Shown here in pieces: positions 48,183-59,038 of a stretch of DNA of 64,000 nt. The first letter of the stretch is position 1. Each line of letters starts with the position of its first letter. A model generated the notes under the pieces. The model did no database searches and was not told the origin of the DNA. It saw only the letters and a program-made list of their open reading frames with translations. The stretch covers positions 310,001 through 374,000 of the forward strand of contig JANBPK010000919.1 of the NCBI GenBank assembly GCA_027579435.1, given 5' to 3'. Made by a program: the position numbers and the translations under genes. Source of the DNA: Candolleomyces eurysporus. Lineage: Eukaryota; Basidiomycota; Agaricomycetes; Agaricales; Psathyrellaceae.

Positions 48183-51100
48183 CTATCGGCTAGCATCGCT
48201 CTCACTCTCGTCTTCACTGTCACTTTCACCCTCTTCCGATCCTTCCTCCAGCTCACTAGGGTCGACCTCCAAAGCCTTTTGAGTTACGTCAAAGCCTTCT
48301 GCCAGCAGACTCTTGCTAATTGCCTCGACCTTGGAAGGCGCTGTAACGACGACCGCGATCGATGAAGCGGGGTCAAAGAGGGGTAAGAAGTAGTCGCGCA
48401 GGGCAGCCAAGACGTCTTCCTTGGTGACTGCTTGATACTTCTCGAGCAAGTCAACCTGGTACCGCTGAGGAAGGCCTTTGAGAGCTTGGTTCGCGAAAGA
48501 AGCAATCGCCTAGAGAAAACAGATAAGTGAGATGGCTTATTCAAAGTCATATGTGGAGGGATGCTCACCGCACGTCCTGCTGTCGAAACACCCTTCGCTA
48601 CACCGTACACAATGGTGCTCTTGGCGGCATCGAGAGTATGGACGTCAAGTTCAATCTACGAAAGCATGAGATCCTTGTAATGGTTTCTGGAGGGGTTAGC
48701 ACTTACAGAACCATCCACCAAACCTTTGATGACCTTCTTAGCCTCTTCAAAGGCTGCAACACTGTTTGAACTCTGTAAAGGAAAACAATTAGCCTGAATA
48801 AGGGAACCATAGCGGCCATACCAACATACCCTGAACAACGAGAAGCTCAACAGTCCAGCCTCCTGGTCGAGAGAAACATAGGCGCCATAAGCAAGCCCAG
48901 ACCCCCGGATGTAACGCTGAAAATACGGTTAAAACTCGTGGTGATTTTAATCACGATCCTAACGCACCCATAGGTAGCTTTCAGTAGCGTTCAAAACCTC
49001 CTGAGCCAGGCGGGCCGCAGGGTATTTGGGGTCATTGAAACCTTGAATACCCTTCGTTGTGTGGGTGGCGAATGAACTCTCGATAGTTGGGAGGCTCATG
49101 ACGGTGGCCTGTCCGACATCAGAATTTTTCTTGTATTCAGAACGATATTTTAACCCTACCTTGCGAGAGAGCTGTTTTCCGAGTTCACTGAGGGTCTCAG
49201 AAGCGTGAGGGACCGGAGAAAGGGGGACGGACTAGTCAAATCTGTCAGAAAGTTAAAATTTGTCCGGACGGAAAAGGGACGCACGGGAAGAGCAAAGTAT
49301 TTCTTCCATGTACTGCGAGGCTTGTCTACCGCCAGTACATTCCCGGTCACAGAGAAGCGGAATCCATTGGGCTTGGTGACTGCAAAAGCAACGGCTGTCA
49401 GTTGTGATATGAGGTTTTATGACATAACCACACGCACTGAAACTGCGAATCTGCTCAAATTCTTGGACTACCTCAGCAGGATTTTCTTGCAACTTCTTAA
49501 CCAGCAGGGGAATAGATTCAACAAGAGAAAGCACACCGCCGGCACGGGACGTCGACTTTTCGCTGTAAATCAGGTTCGTCCAGAGGGAATTAAGGACAGT
49601 GCTTCCGTCCCGCTTACTCTCAGGCAGTGATTGCTGGATCTTAGCCAGGACGACAGCCAATCTGGAGGTAGCGCTTTGAGACCAAGCATAACAAGGCAAA
49701 CTGTGAATTTGCTTACCGGTCTTTATCAAATTCCGAGTGATAAAGGAGGTCCTTCAACCAAGAAACTGCGGTATCATAGAGCGCTGTTTCCACCCTGATG
49801 CTGACACGGAATAGGTCTGTGAATGCTCCACCTATCCCTAGGCTAGCGTCGTAGGAGACCGTCTCGCTTTCCAATTTGTTAATGACCTCTTCATGGTTCA
49901 AGCGTTCGCCAGATTCTCTCTTCACTGGCAACGAGAAGAAGGATGACAGATACGCTAAGACATATCTGTGCCAAAGCAGGTGAGCACACGGTAGGTGAAA
50001 TCCAACCTCGAACTTACGGTCGCAAATCGTCGGGCAGCTCTGCCAAGGACGCGTATGCGTGAATCGTGACGAAATCCGACTGACGAGTGGTGAGCGTCCT
50101 GATTCTGAAGTAAACAGGAGACGGCATACCTCCACTTGATCGTATTCAACGAAGAAAGGCAGGGCCTGCCCGTCAGAGTCGATGTACCGTTTCAATTTTG
50201 ATGACTCGGAAACGAAGTCTGCGCGCTGCCGGCCTGAGCCTGGCTCTTGCACAGTTTCCACAGGAATCCACGAGATGCTCTTGACGTCGGGCACGGGGAA
50301 CGAATTCAAAATTCCGTCAGGGATAGGTCGCTCGTGCTCAGCTTTGGCAGCCTCAAGTTCAGCTTCGGCCTTCTTCAATCCCTCAGGACCAAGAGCCTTG
50401 ACTTGGGCATCGGTACGGGCAATTTCGTCCTTCTCAATCTTTTCCGCGAGACTAGCTGAAGGCTTGCCGACGACGACTATTGTAGGCGGGTCGACATAAT
50501 ACCTGGAGTAAGAGTTAGCCACAAGTCGGTGAAGAATCAACGGTATTCACTCACTTTCTAATAAGATCGGCCCACTGTGCATTCGACCATTGCTTGAGCT
50601 GCTCGTAGTACTTAATCTCGTCCATAGACCGGTGGAGCTCAGATCCATCTTCTGCACCATACAAGGCGTCGTTGATGATGGTGCTGGAGAACGTTTCACC
50701 TTTAGCAGATTCCAATTTACTCCTGAGCTAAAAAGACATGAGTAACACAAAAATCATCGAAAAATCGGGGAAACAAACCTGGCGTTCGTCGCGGTTGATT
50801 GTGATCTTCATTCTCTCCATATCAATGCCTTCATCAGCTATGCGCTTGAGGCTTGTCCTAAGCTTCTCAGGGAAGCCATCGAGATGTTCCGTAGGGACAG
50901 AGCCGACATATATGGGCAAATCAGTGCGTGTAGTCCGCACGTCTTCGCTGAAATAGATATAGGAGCTGGGTAACAATGTTAATCGCTAGGCGCAGACGAT
51001 GTGTAAGAGAAGAATTACCAGAGTGGACTCTCAATCTCCACAAATTCCTTGTTGAGAGGCGCGACCGCAGAAGATGTCAGATAGGTTGACAGGATATCAA

Positions 51101-52629
51101 GTGCCTAATATGACTGATCAACACTTTTTTTACAGCAGTGGTACGGTTGGAAAGACCTGCCTTTCGCTCCAGGAACTCGGTGTGAGGTGGCCCAACGAAG
51201 TTAATCACCAGCTCTCCCATACTTTCATCCTGTTCGGGGAATTCAACGACCTTCTGCACCTGCTTAGCGATAGGCTGTCTGTTGGCACTGGGTGTTTCAA
51301 CGAATGGACGCTTCCAGCCTGAGGGACGGGGGCCTTTGTTCTGACCGTGCTCGATGAGGGTAGGTTCGACCTTATCTTGCACAACTTGAAGCAAGGCAGA
51401 CGTTCCGCTTGAGAATTTACCGGCAACGATAAGGTGGAGATTGTGAGGGACGTAATAAGTCGAATGATAATCTCGAACTGAGTAAAGAACATTAGCCGGC
51501 ACTGCAATTCCAAGATTTATAGGTTCCTTACTTTGTTTTGCAGTCAAGACACGGAGGGCTTCCATTAAACCACCTGTTTCACTACGATAAGCACTTCCTG
51601 GTGGATCCATTAGACGTTGCATTCTGAAAACCAAGTCGGTCAATAGAAACGCTTCGAGGTTTGGGAATGAACTTGCGTAAGAGCCATTAAATCGCCCGAT
51701 GTGTTCTCTCGGCCTTGCATCTCACTGTACACGACACCAGAGTCATGGCCTTTTCCATCGATATGATGAACCTAGCAAGGCATCAGTACGAGCATCGCAG
51801 TGGATGACAGAACAAAGGCTACCTCTGTAACGAAACTAAGCCCAGTATTAGTCAAGCTTATTAGCGGAAGAGGTCCTAGTTTCACTTACCCAGCATTAGT
51901 GATGGTGGGATAGAGTATGTGATCCACGTAGATAGGCAACAATTGGAGGAAACCTTGTTCTCCTGCAGTCGAAATGGTGTACGCAGTGTGATCGGTGTCC
52001 GTCCAAGCGTTTGTCCCATTGGAGAAGCCTCTATTGGCGAGTAAATCGAGGATTCCTTTGTAAGGGTACTTTTCGGAACCCATGAAAACCAGGCTGCACA
52101 AATCAGCGACAGGTTAGTGACCCAGGATTGGGGGACTCACTGCTCTAATGTGTGGGGGCATCCAGAATCATCGAAGACTGTGGTCTGTTAGTTGGTAGAA
52201 CTACTGACTGTTCGACGAACATACTTTCGGTTGGTATCACAAAATATCCGTTGACGATGGGTGCTTTGGGGGAGATCAGGAGGAGTGGCCCTCGGTAATG
52301 TTTGCTCACGCACCTTCATAGTCGAGATGGACGACGGTTAGACCGGTGATGCGACTCCTCCACTTCGAGACGGAGACGTCAGTGAAATCTAGCTTTACAC
52401 GCTTGACGAGGTCGAAGTTTCCAAAGTGCTCCTGAGATTGGGCCATGGGTAGAGAATCCCGGGATGGTGACGGTGACGGAGAAGGGTGGAAATGAGAGAG
52501 TGTGCTGGCGTTGAGCTTGTGAAGAGTACGGGGCCGTGATATTCGGGGAAGGGCGCCCAATGTCCTGGCTGGCCGTCCGTTGGTGAGCCTCGGAGCACAG
52601 CGTCGAAACGTCCTCGACAAGCACTGCAT
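48183..52629 (-). CDS. M16-family zinc metallopeptidase (C05D11.1-like)
   Basis: Large pitrilysin-fold peptidase of about 1000 residues. The catalytic region is FDDSGCPHTLEH followed by LVFMGSEKYPYKGILDLLAN; the HxxEH zinc motif is complete. Further parts: YTISTAGEQGFLQLLPIYVD, VVYSEMQGRENTS, IRDYHSTYYVPHNLHLIVAG, FVGPPHTEFLERKALDILST and the second half, RPIPDGILNSFPVPDVKSIS to ESESDASR. About 14 introns. Two start codons compete: 52446 (MAQSQEHFGNFDLVKRVKLD) and 52629 (MQCLSRTFRRCAPRLTNGRP), the longer form adding a presequence-like Arg-rich leader. Relatives of this subgroup are described as metalloprotease-like proteins of uncertain substrate. The 3' end lies inside duplication copy B. 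Confidence 0.88.
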
Positions 52630-52723
52630 CCAGCAACTTCTGCTTCACCACCGCAAGTGTTTGCAATCCGAAAAGTTTTTCCCCTTTTAGCCTCATCGGC
52701 GTCGACGACATCTGCGTATGGCG

Positions 52724-52730
52724 TCACGTG
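52724..52730. promoter_or_regulatory. TCACGTG E-box in a divergent promoter
   Basis: Palindromic CACGTG core within the 129 bases between the M16 peptidase start (52629) and the nuclease start (52759). It could serve either gene. Only the motif and its position support it. Confidence 0.3.
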
Positions 52731-52758
52731 CTTTCATTAGCTCTCACTAACTCTCTCC

Positions 52759-54430
52759 ATGTCAGAACACATCGGTTTGATAGAACAGCGAAAAGCCAAG
52801 AGGCTGTTACTCGCACAGCAGAAGAAACCGCCTACACAGCTCCTGGAAAGACCCTGGATATCTATAAAGGATGACGGACCCACCCAATTCTCTGTCAAGA
52901 TCATGACTTGGAATGTCGGTGGGCTTCCGATTGAATATCCATGCCGTACTCATATTGGTCGCCCTTAGCTACTTGCCCAGTGTCTCGTTCGTAAGAAGAC
53001 ACCGCTTTTCTGCTGAAACATTTAACAAAACAATGACAGGTCGGGAATTGTTCCCCACCAGTGATTGTTTAAAGGCCCATCAACGAGAGCATCTCATCCA
53101 CGAAGAGATTGAGAGACAGGATGCCGATATTCTGTGTTTGCAGGTGCCTTAGTACCGGGCTACGTACACGATCTTGTCTTTAACCGCGTTCCAGGAAGTA
53201 GATCGGCTGGAGAAATTGTGTCCTATGCTAGAGAAGGCAGGCTATTCTCATCAATATGCCAGTGGACCCAACAAGAAGCACGGCTGCCTCATTGCTTTTA
53301 AATCCTCTCTGTTTTCCCTGTCAGAGCATAAAATCGTCTTCTACGATGACGAGGAAATCAGTCCGGATGGGACGCCGATGCAGAAAATCGGCCAGTCATT
53401 CGTTACCAGAAACATTGGCCTCATCGTCGGCCTGCAAAGGCTTGACAATCCAGATCTGGGTATTACGGTCGCGACTACCCACCTGTTCTGGCATCCACGG
53501 TCGGTTCTCAGCTTATCATGCCTGCATTGTATTGACCGGGCACTTGATAAAGATATACATACGAGAGAGCCCGGTATGTCGTTTCAATATCTGTCTTAAC
53601 CCTTTTGTTCACAAGTGTTTCAACAGCCAGGTCGGCATCCTGAAACGAGAAGTGACACGGTTCGGACAGTCGGATTCCCTACGCCAGCGTTGGCCATCCG
53701 TTCTTGCAGGAGGTATGCAACTCAATCGGCATATCTCTTCCACCGAACACCCTCTAAACTGCCTCAGATTTCAATTTCACTCCACCCGATCCTGCATATT
53801 CTCTGCTAACAAGAACAACTCTATTACCTGAACACGAAGAATACCTCAGGCCATCTTACGTCGTCCACAGATCGGTGGATTCTACCGTACCACTATCCCC
53901 TTCCCAGCCGGCTGCTGCTGATGCAGACGAGGGAGGAGGTGCGGAGGCGCAGGATCCAGATCGAGTGATCACCAACGCCCGAATGGCATCTCCAAGCGAT
54001 GGGCTCCTGGACTCTGTAGGCCTTGTCAAATTGTACTCCGAGTCCCCCGAGGCAAGAAGCGCTTACGACGCCGCTTTGTCGAGGTTCTTGCAATTGGAGC
54101 CAGGACAGGAAGTTCCCATCTATGGCTCCACGCCAGAGCGCAACATAGATCCTGCGCATCCCGGATTTCATGAACCGGCTTATACCAGTTATACTCATTA
54201 CTGGAAGAGCGTCTTAGGTGTGTTATCCGCACAATTACAGCCTTGTTCCAGGCTTAACGCTGCTTCCAGATTACATCTTTGTCCTCGAATCCGACAAAGT
54301 CGACGCCCGCTTCACTGGCGTCCTGGCCCCTCTCCCAGGGAACGCCCTCGAACCCGGTCTACCTCAAAAAGCAATCTGCGGAAGCGACCACTTGCCACTT
54401 GTCACGGAAGTCAGATTCAACAGTCTATAA
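52759..54430 (+). CDS. CCR4/Ngl2-type endonuclease-exonuclease-phosphatase protein
   Basis: Mg-dependent nuclease of the EEP superfamily, closest in layout to yeast Ngl2, which trims 5.8S rRNA. Motifs across exons: KIMTWN; CLKAHQREHLIHEEIERQDA; DILCLQ joined to EVDRLEKLCPMLEKAGYSHQ, giving the catalytic Glu; HGCLIAFKSSLFSLSEHKIV; TVATTHLFWHP; LAGDFNF assembled over an intron; DYIFVLESDKVDARFTGVLA; and GSDHLPLVTEVRF with the catalytic Asp-His. An Ala/Asp/Glu-rich insertion (SPSQPAAADADEGGGAEAQD) sits before the C-terminal third. The N-terminal basic helix IEQRKAKRLLLAQQKK would suit a nuclear or nucleolar location. Several exon junctions were placed only approximately. Confidence 0.85.
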
Positions 54431-54589
54431 AAGGGAGAGTCTGACGCGACAAATATTAAGAAAGCACGGTACACTACTGTAGGGTATCAGCGGACCTGTA
54501 TCGTTCAAAGTAGAATAATAGAGAATGACTAGCTATTTAAATAGTCCAGAATGGTTCGACACCACAGGAAGAAAAAAAAGTCCCCAGAA

Positions 54590-57500
54590 TCATAGAGGGC
54601 GACCTCTGTCCGACCCCTGCAAAAGACTCTCAAACAGCCCACCAGCCGACTTCTCGTTCCGCAGCTGGATCATGTAGATAATCCCGGTTCTCACTCCCTG
54701 ACTGCTCAGCTCTATAGCAACACCGGTTTTGCCTACCCGTTCCACTCCGTCTGAAAGGACGATGGTAGAGATCAAAATTGTCTTGTCTTTATTATCGGCT
54801 TCAACGACCAGCTGCTTGATGTTTGTCGGGTCCTCGCGATACAGCTTCAGCCGTGCAGAGCCCAACGACTTCCATTGCGCATGCTGTTGTTGAAGGAAAA
54901 CTTTGCACTTCATCTGCGCAGTGACGACTGAAGTCACAGGTCCAGTGTGTCGAGGCGTCTCTTCAATTGGAGAACCAGGTGGACTAGGATCGTCGAACGA
55001 AGGCTGGTCGATCATCGAAGTAGCCCGTGAAGCCAGTGATGGTAACATAGGACGTGGTTGAGGAGCATGAAGGTTTGGCTGAGAGTTGTTTCTGAAGTTA
55101 CCGTAGGGAGACGCGAAAGGTGGAAGCGGAGGTGCACTATTTGGGTCACGGTGTGAATATTGGGAATTGAGAGAGCGAGTAGAAGGCGATTTGTGAATTC
55201 CCATGCTTGGCTCAGAGGGCGGTCGCGGAGGCAGCCCTTGGCCCGGGGGCATACCGGGACCTGAAGGCAATCCTGGTCGGGGAGGCAATCCTCCTGGTCC
55301 CCCAGGTCCAAACTGGCCTGGTGGAAACGGTCCAGGAGGTGGTCCACCAGGCCCACCGAAAGGCCGATTTTGAGGAGGAAACGGTGGCTGATGCATAGGA
55401 TGTCCAGGTGGAGGGCCACCCATATGAGGCGGGGGAGGGCCTCCCGGACCCCCTGGACCCCCTGCGAAAGGAGGTCCTCCGTGAGGACCGCCAGGAGGGC
55501 CCATAGGCATCCCATTGGGTCCCATAGGCGGCATCCCTGGACCATGCGGAGGAGGTGGGCCCATACCGAAGCTGGCGCCGCGGGGAGGGGGCAAGACAGC
55601 ATTAGGATTGTGAGGTCCAGGTGGGGGTCCACCCATAGGACCACCCATAGGACCACCCATAGGACCACCCATGGGCCCACGGAATTGGCCATTTGGAGGA
55701 GGCATACGGTTGTCATTCATTTGATAGTCTGGTGGTGGGGGTCCACCATGGTTATCTTGGGAGTTGGGAGTTGACACCTCTTGAGATTGCCTGGGAGAAG
55801 TTTGGAAACGGGCATTGATGGGTGGGACCGGCGGTGGTGCAGCTTTAGAAGGAGGAGGCACTAAAGGGGGACAAGTTCAGTGATTTTCGCCTTTGCACCA
55901 AGCAGTGGGACTCACAAGAGCCTGAGAACTCGATGCATTCTCTAAATTGGGAAAGCAGGTGGTCTCGTTGCTGTACACTTTGCGTTTCGAGAATTAAATT
56001 CTCCTTTCTCATGATAGCGACTTGAAGCGCGTTATCTAGAGCAGACGAAGTCAGTTAAGAATAGATTCAAAGGCCACTGAGTGATACACGAACCTTGACC
56101 AGGGACCTCTGAAACTCGGAGTACTTTGCCCGCAAGAGGAGGATAGCAAAGCCACGTGTCTGCACCATCATTGCCTGCGAGAGCTTGCTCTTCGGGGGTC
56201 ATTCGTTCACAAACCAAAAAGAGGTCCGAAAGTAGATAGATATGCCCTCGATGGTGCACAACTTCGGCATCTGTCGTACGGTGGAAGAAACGAATGACAA
56301 CTTCCGCGGAGGTTCGCATTTCTCGCGTAAAGGTAAGATTAGGCGGTGACATTTGAAGCTTGACCACCTAAGTCCAAGTTAAGGTGAACGACTGGACGGA
56401 AAGGTGCGGGATAATTACCCACCTTGGGCGTCAGAGTAAATATGTCAAGAGTGCGTTGAGTAGACAACCGTCTTTCAAGAGTAGTAATAGGCATAGAAAG
56501 CGTCGAACTCGAACCGCGACTGACTGAAGTTGCAGTGGTTTCCCTTGAAAGGCGTTCCCTAATTAGGGAACAAATCAGGGTTTGAGTCTTACAAGGTTTG
56601 AAAGGGCATACCCAACGCTGCTTCCAAGTGCCGAACCAATGTCGCTCCCATGAGCTGACCCTCGCCCGCTGCCAGGGAGCGAAGAGGGCGGAGGGGCAGG
56701 AGGACTCAACGATTTAGCTCGCATATCAACCACGACTTCGTCTTCAGTTTCAACCGGGGCAGAATCGCCGGTGGTCTCAACGCGGATTGATGAACGAGTT
56801 TCAAGCGTGTCTAGAAGTCCATCCAACCTTTCCAGGGCCCTGACCAGAAGTTTGTGGTCACTCTTTCCAGGGGCGGTGGTCTTCATGAGGCGGCTGTAGA
56901 GCTTTCGGTAGTACTTCAGGCGACCCTTAGGCAACAGGAACAGAGCATCTAAAGTCCAAACGTCAGCGCCAGCGGGCGGGTTGGTCTCTGAGAAGGTGGC
57001 CAAGATAGATCGTAGTTTCGGATTGGATTGTACGGGCTCCCAATAGTCGAATCCCGCGGAAAACTTGTTACAGTAGTTGGTATAGGGCGTTTCGAGGTCA
57101 TCGATCTAATGGGATTTGATTGTCAGAGAGATTTTCGACCGACCCAACGGAATTTTACGTACCCAGCGCATGAGCAGATCTCCCAGTAATTTCGGATTTG
57201 ACGGGTTTGGACCCGCTTCCTTCAATTTCTATTTGACGTTCAGACGGAATGTAGGTGTGCAAGATAATGGGTAGACTCACGGAAAGCAGGCTACGATTGG
57301 CCTTGTAGACACCCTCGATGGTCCTGAACATGGTGTCGAGCTGTGGTGGGGGCAAGTTCGAACGAGACCATGCCGCAGCAACTTTCTGTGGAAGGAAGGG
57401 CGGTCAAAAACGAAAGCGCTGGAAAATGTCCACGATTGAACATACACGAATGATGCCAGTAAGATTGTCCACATAAGCCCTCTCTGTGTCGATGAGATCG

Positions 57501-57673
57501 TTCAATGGGTTGGCCTTCTTTGCTTTGGGAGCCGGCGAGGTGGGCGTTGTTGGTGTCATCGGCGCACCCAAGGCTAGGAGCCCATGGTCAGCAACTGAGG
57601 AACCTGTGTGGCAATAGCACGTACCTGCGTCTGGCGAGGACATGGAGTGCACGGCGAGCCCGTTGTCGGACAT
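54590..57673 (-). CDS. Dbl-homology (RhoGEF) protein with Pro/Gly-rich tail
   Basis: Probable Rho-type guanine nucleotide exchange factor. After a short N terminus (MSDNGLAVHSMSSPDA, then a small intron) the DH domain runs through NPLNDLIDTERAYVDNLTGI, TMFRTIEGVYKANRSLLS, MRWIDDLETPYTNYCNKFSA and LLPKGRLKYYRKLYSRLMKT. A PH-like fold follows (RFFHRTTDAEVVHHRGHIYL, LSDLFLVCERM), then a coiled coil. An extremely Pro/Gly/Met-rich region of about 200 residues comes next, including an MGGP repeat. A conserved C-terminal domain (MKCKVFLQQQHAQWKSLGSA, LKLYREDPTNIKQLVVEADN) recalls the PH/WH1-like cap seen in actin-linked fungal proteins. The DH assignment is firm; the exact fungal orthologue is not. 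It diverges from the gene at 57967. Confidence 0.82.
55629..55676 (-). repeat. Four 12-bp repeats coding for MGGP
   Basis: Four tandem units of ccacccatagga (plus-strand reading; the last unit is diverged) encode (MGGP)n in the Pro/Gly-rich tail. The repeat is in frame and likely to vary in number between strains. Confidence 0.85.
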
Positions 57674-57966
57674 TGGTTGGGGGGCTCGTGGTGGCGGTGG
57701 TGGTGCTGGTGGAAGAGAGGAAGGATCGTAATCAATTGTTTTTTGGGGTGACCCCGGGGCTTGGCGACGTGGACGGCGATGGTCTGCCTGACCCTGGTGA
57801 CAGCGGTGATGAACACGAGTAAAGACAGAAAATGAGGCAGAAGTCTGGCCAGCAAATGAAGATCGGCAGGAAGCGCTGTTAAGTCTTTATTTGTGCCTCC
57901 GGCCGTGTGAACTCACGCCGCACGCTTACTTCTGGCATTCCCCCTAAGCGTCCTCGCCCACCCAAT

Positions 57967-58874
57967 ATGTCTCCCAATGAACACAGAAAGGCCATCGAGG
58001 CCAACTTGATCTGGATGGAGCGCACGTTCAAGGAACGCGCCACCACAGAGGCTCTTCTCGCCCCAGAACGCGAGAACGGTCTCCTCACCTCGCACGACTA
58101 TGACGCAGCGGTCAACTTTCTGCCAGGCGCACACCGACATTACAATGTTCGTCCCCGTTGATTCGGTTCTCAACAAGCCTCTAACTGATCTATCAGACCA
58201 TTGCAACAGCTCTAGGTGGTTGTGCAAGCTATGCAGTAAGACGTCCCGGTTGGACAGGCAGCAGAACTGCGTCATTCGTGATCCTTGGCGCGTTCACTGG
58301 ACGTGCAATGGGCAGTGCCTTTGCAGTTTGGCAGTACTATCGATTCATAGACTCCATTCAAGAACCTGAGGGATTCTCCAAAGCCATGGAAAACGTCCAA
58401 CGACGGCTGGGACAGCCTGCACTTCACGGCCCTCCTATCATCGCCAAGGTCGACACCCATCATTCCTCCAAGTCCGCTTCGGACGACGGCGTTCGCGAAG
58501 ACACGGACATGCCAGGTACATGACCAAGACATCATTACACTTCATATCGGACAATGTACTCACCCACCACTACAGTCTTCTCTTCGAACCCTGTTGAACA
58601 AGCTCCTTCGAACTCCCCAAATCCTTCTCAACCTCAGCCGCAGACGTCATGGGATCGGATCCGAGCCGCAAATTCCTCAAAAGCCCAGCAGTCATCGTGG
58701 GAGGCCATCCGTCAAAGCCAAGGAAAGGCCAGTCTACAAAGGCAATCCCAATCTAATCCTAGCGCGAACTCGTCAGGTCCAGGGAGCTATCCTGACAACC
58801 ACGATCGCACCGAAGAGCAGGCCAAGTTCAACTCGTTGTTGGAAGAAGAACGGAACTACGGACAGAACAACTAA
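57967..58874 (+). CDS. Small protein with Gly-rich hydrophobic hairpin
   Basis: The start MSPNEHRKAIEANLIWMERT leads through RENGLLTSHDYDAAVNFLPG and, after an intron, into TIATALGGCASYAVRRPGWT and ASFVILGAFTGRAMGSAFAV. The two hydrophobic segments with small-residue spacing look like a membrane hairpin. Then come FIDSIQEPEGFSKAMENVQR and a hydrophilic tail with two W-containing repeats (SWDRIRAANSSKAQQSSWEA). The protein is about 250 residues. The hairpin followed by a charged helix recalls OCIA-domain proteins of mitochondria and endosomes, but similarity is only of layout. An intron within the tail begins right after DTDMP. Function not known. Confidence 0.7.
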
Positions 58875-59038
58875 CTGTGAATGTCGCCTGTCGAATAAAC
58901 TAAGATATAATACAGGTATCATGATTATGTTCCCCGAAAAATCAATAAGACGTAAGGTACAAATGTGGCGCCAAGAAAAAGACGGTGTAACGACAACATA
59001 TATAAAATAACTAGAAAGCGAACAACACATGAAGACTG

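Larger units (their letters stand above)
46507..48255. repeat. Segmental duplication, copy B
   Basis: Matches copy A but is shortened by two internal deletions. One corresponds to roughly 44315-45320 of copy A and the other to 45415-45652. The KH gene and its 3' flank are retained, NUFIP is reduced to fragments, and the peptidase gene continues intact beyond the homologous end. Confidence 0.9.

Noticed and set aside
54590..55861. A separate collagen-like or proline-rich gene
   Set aside because: The Pro/Gly-rich frame has no start of its own and is spliced to the upstream DH/PH exons of the same strand.
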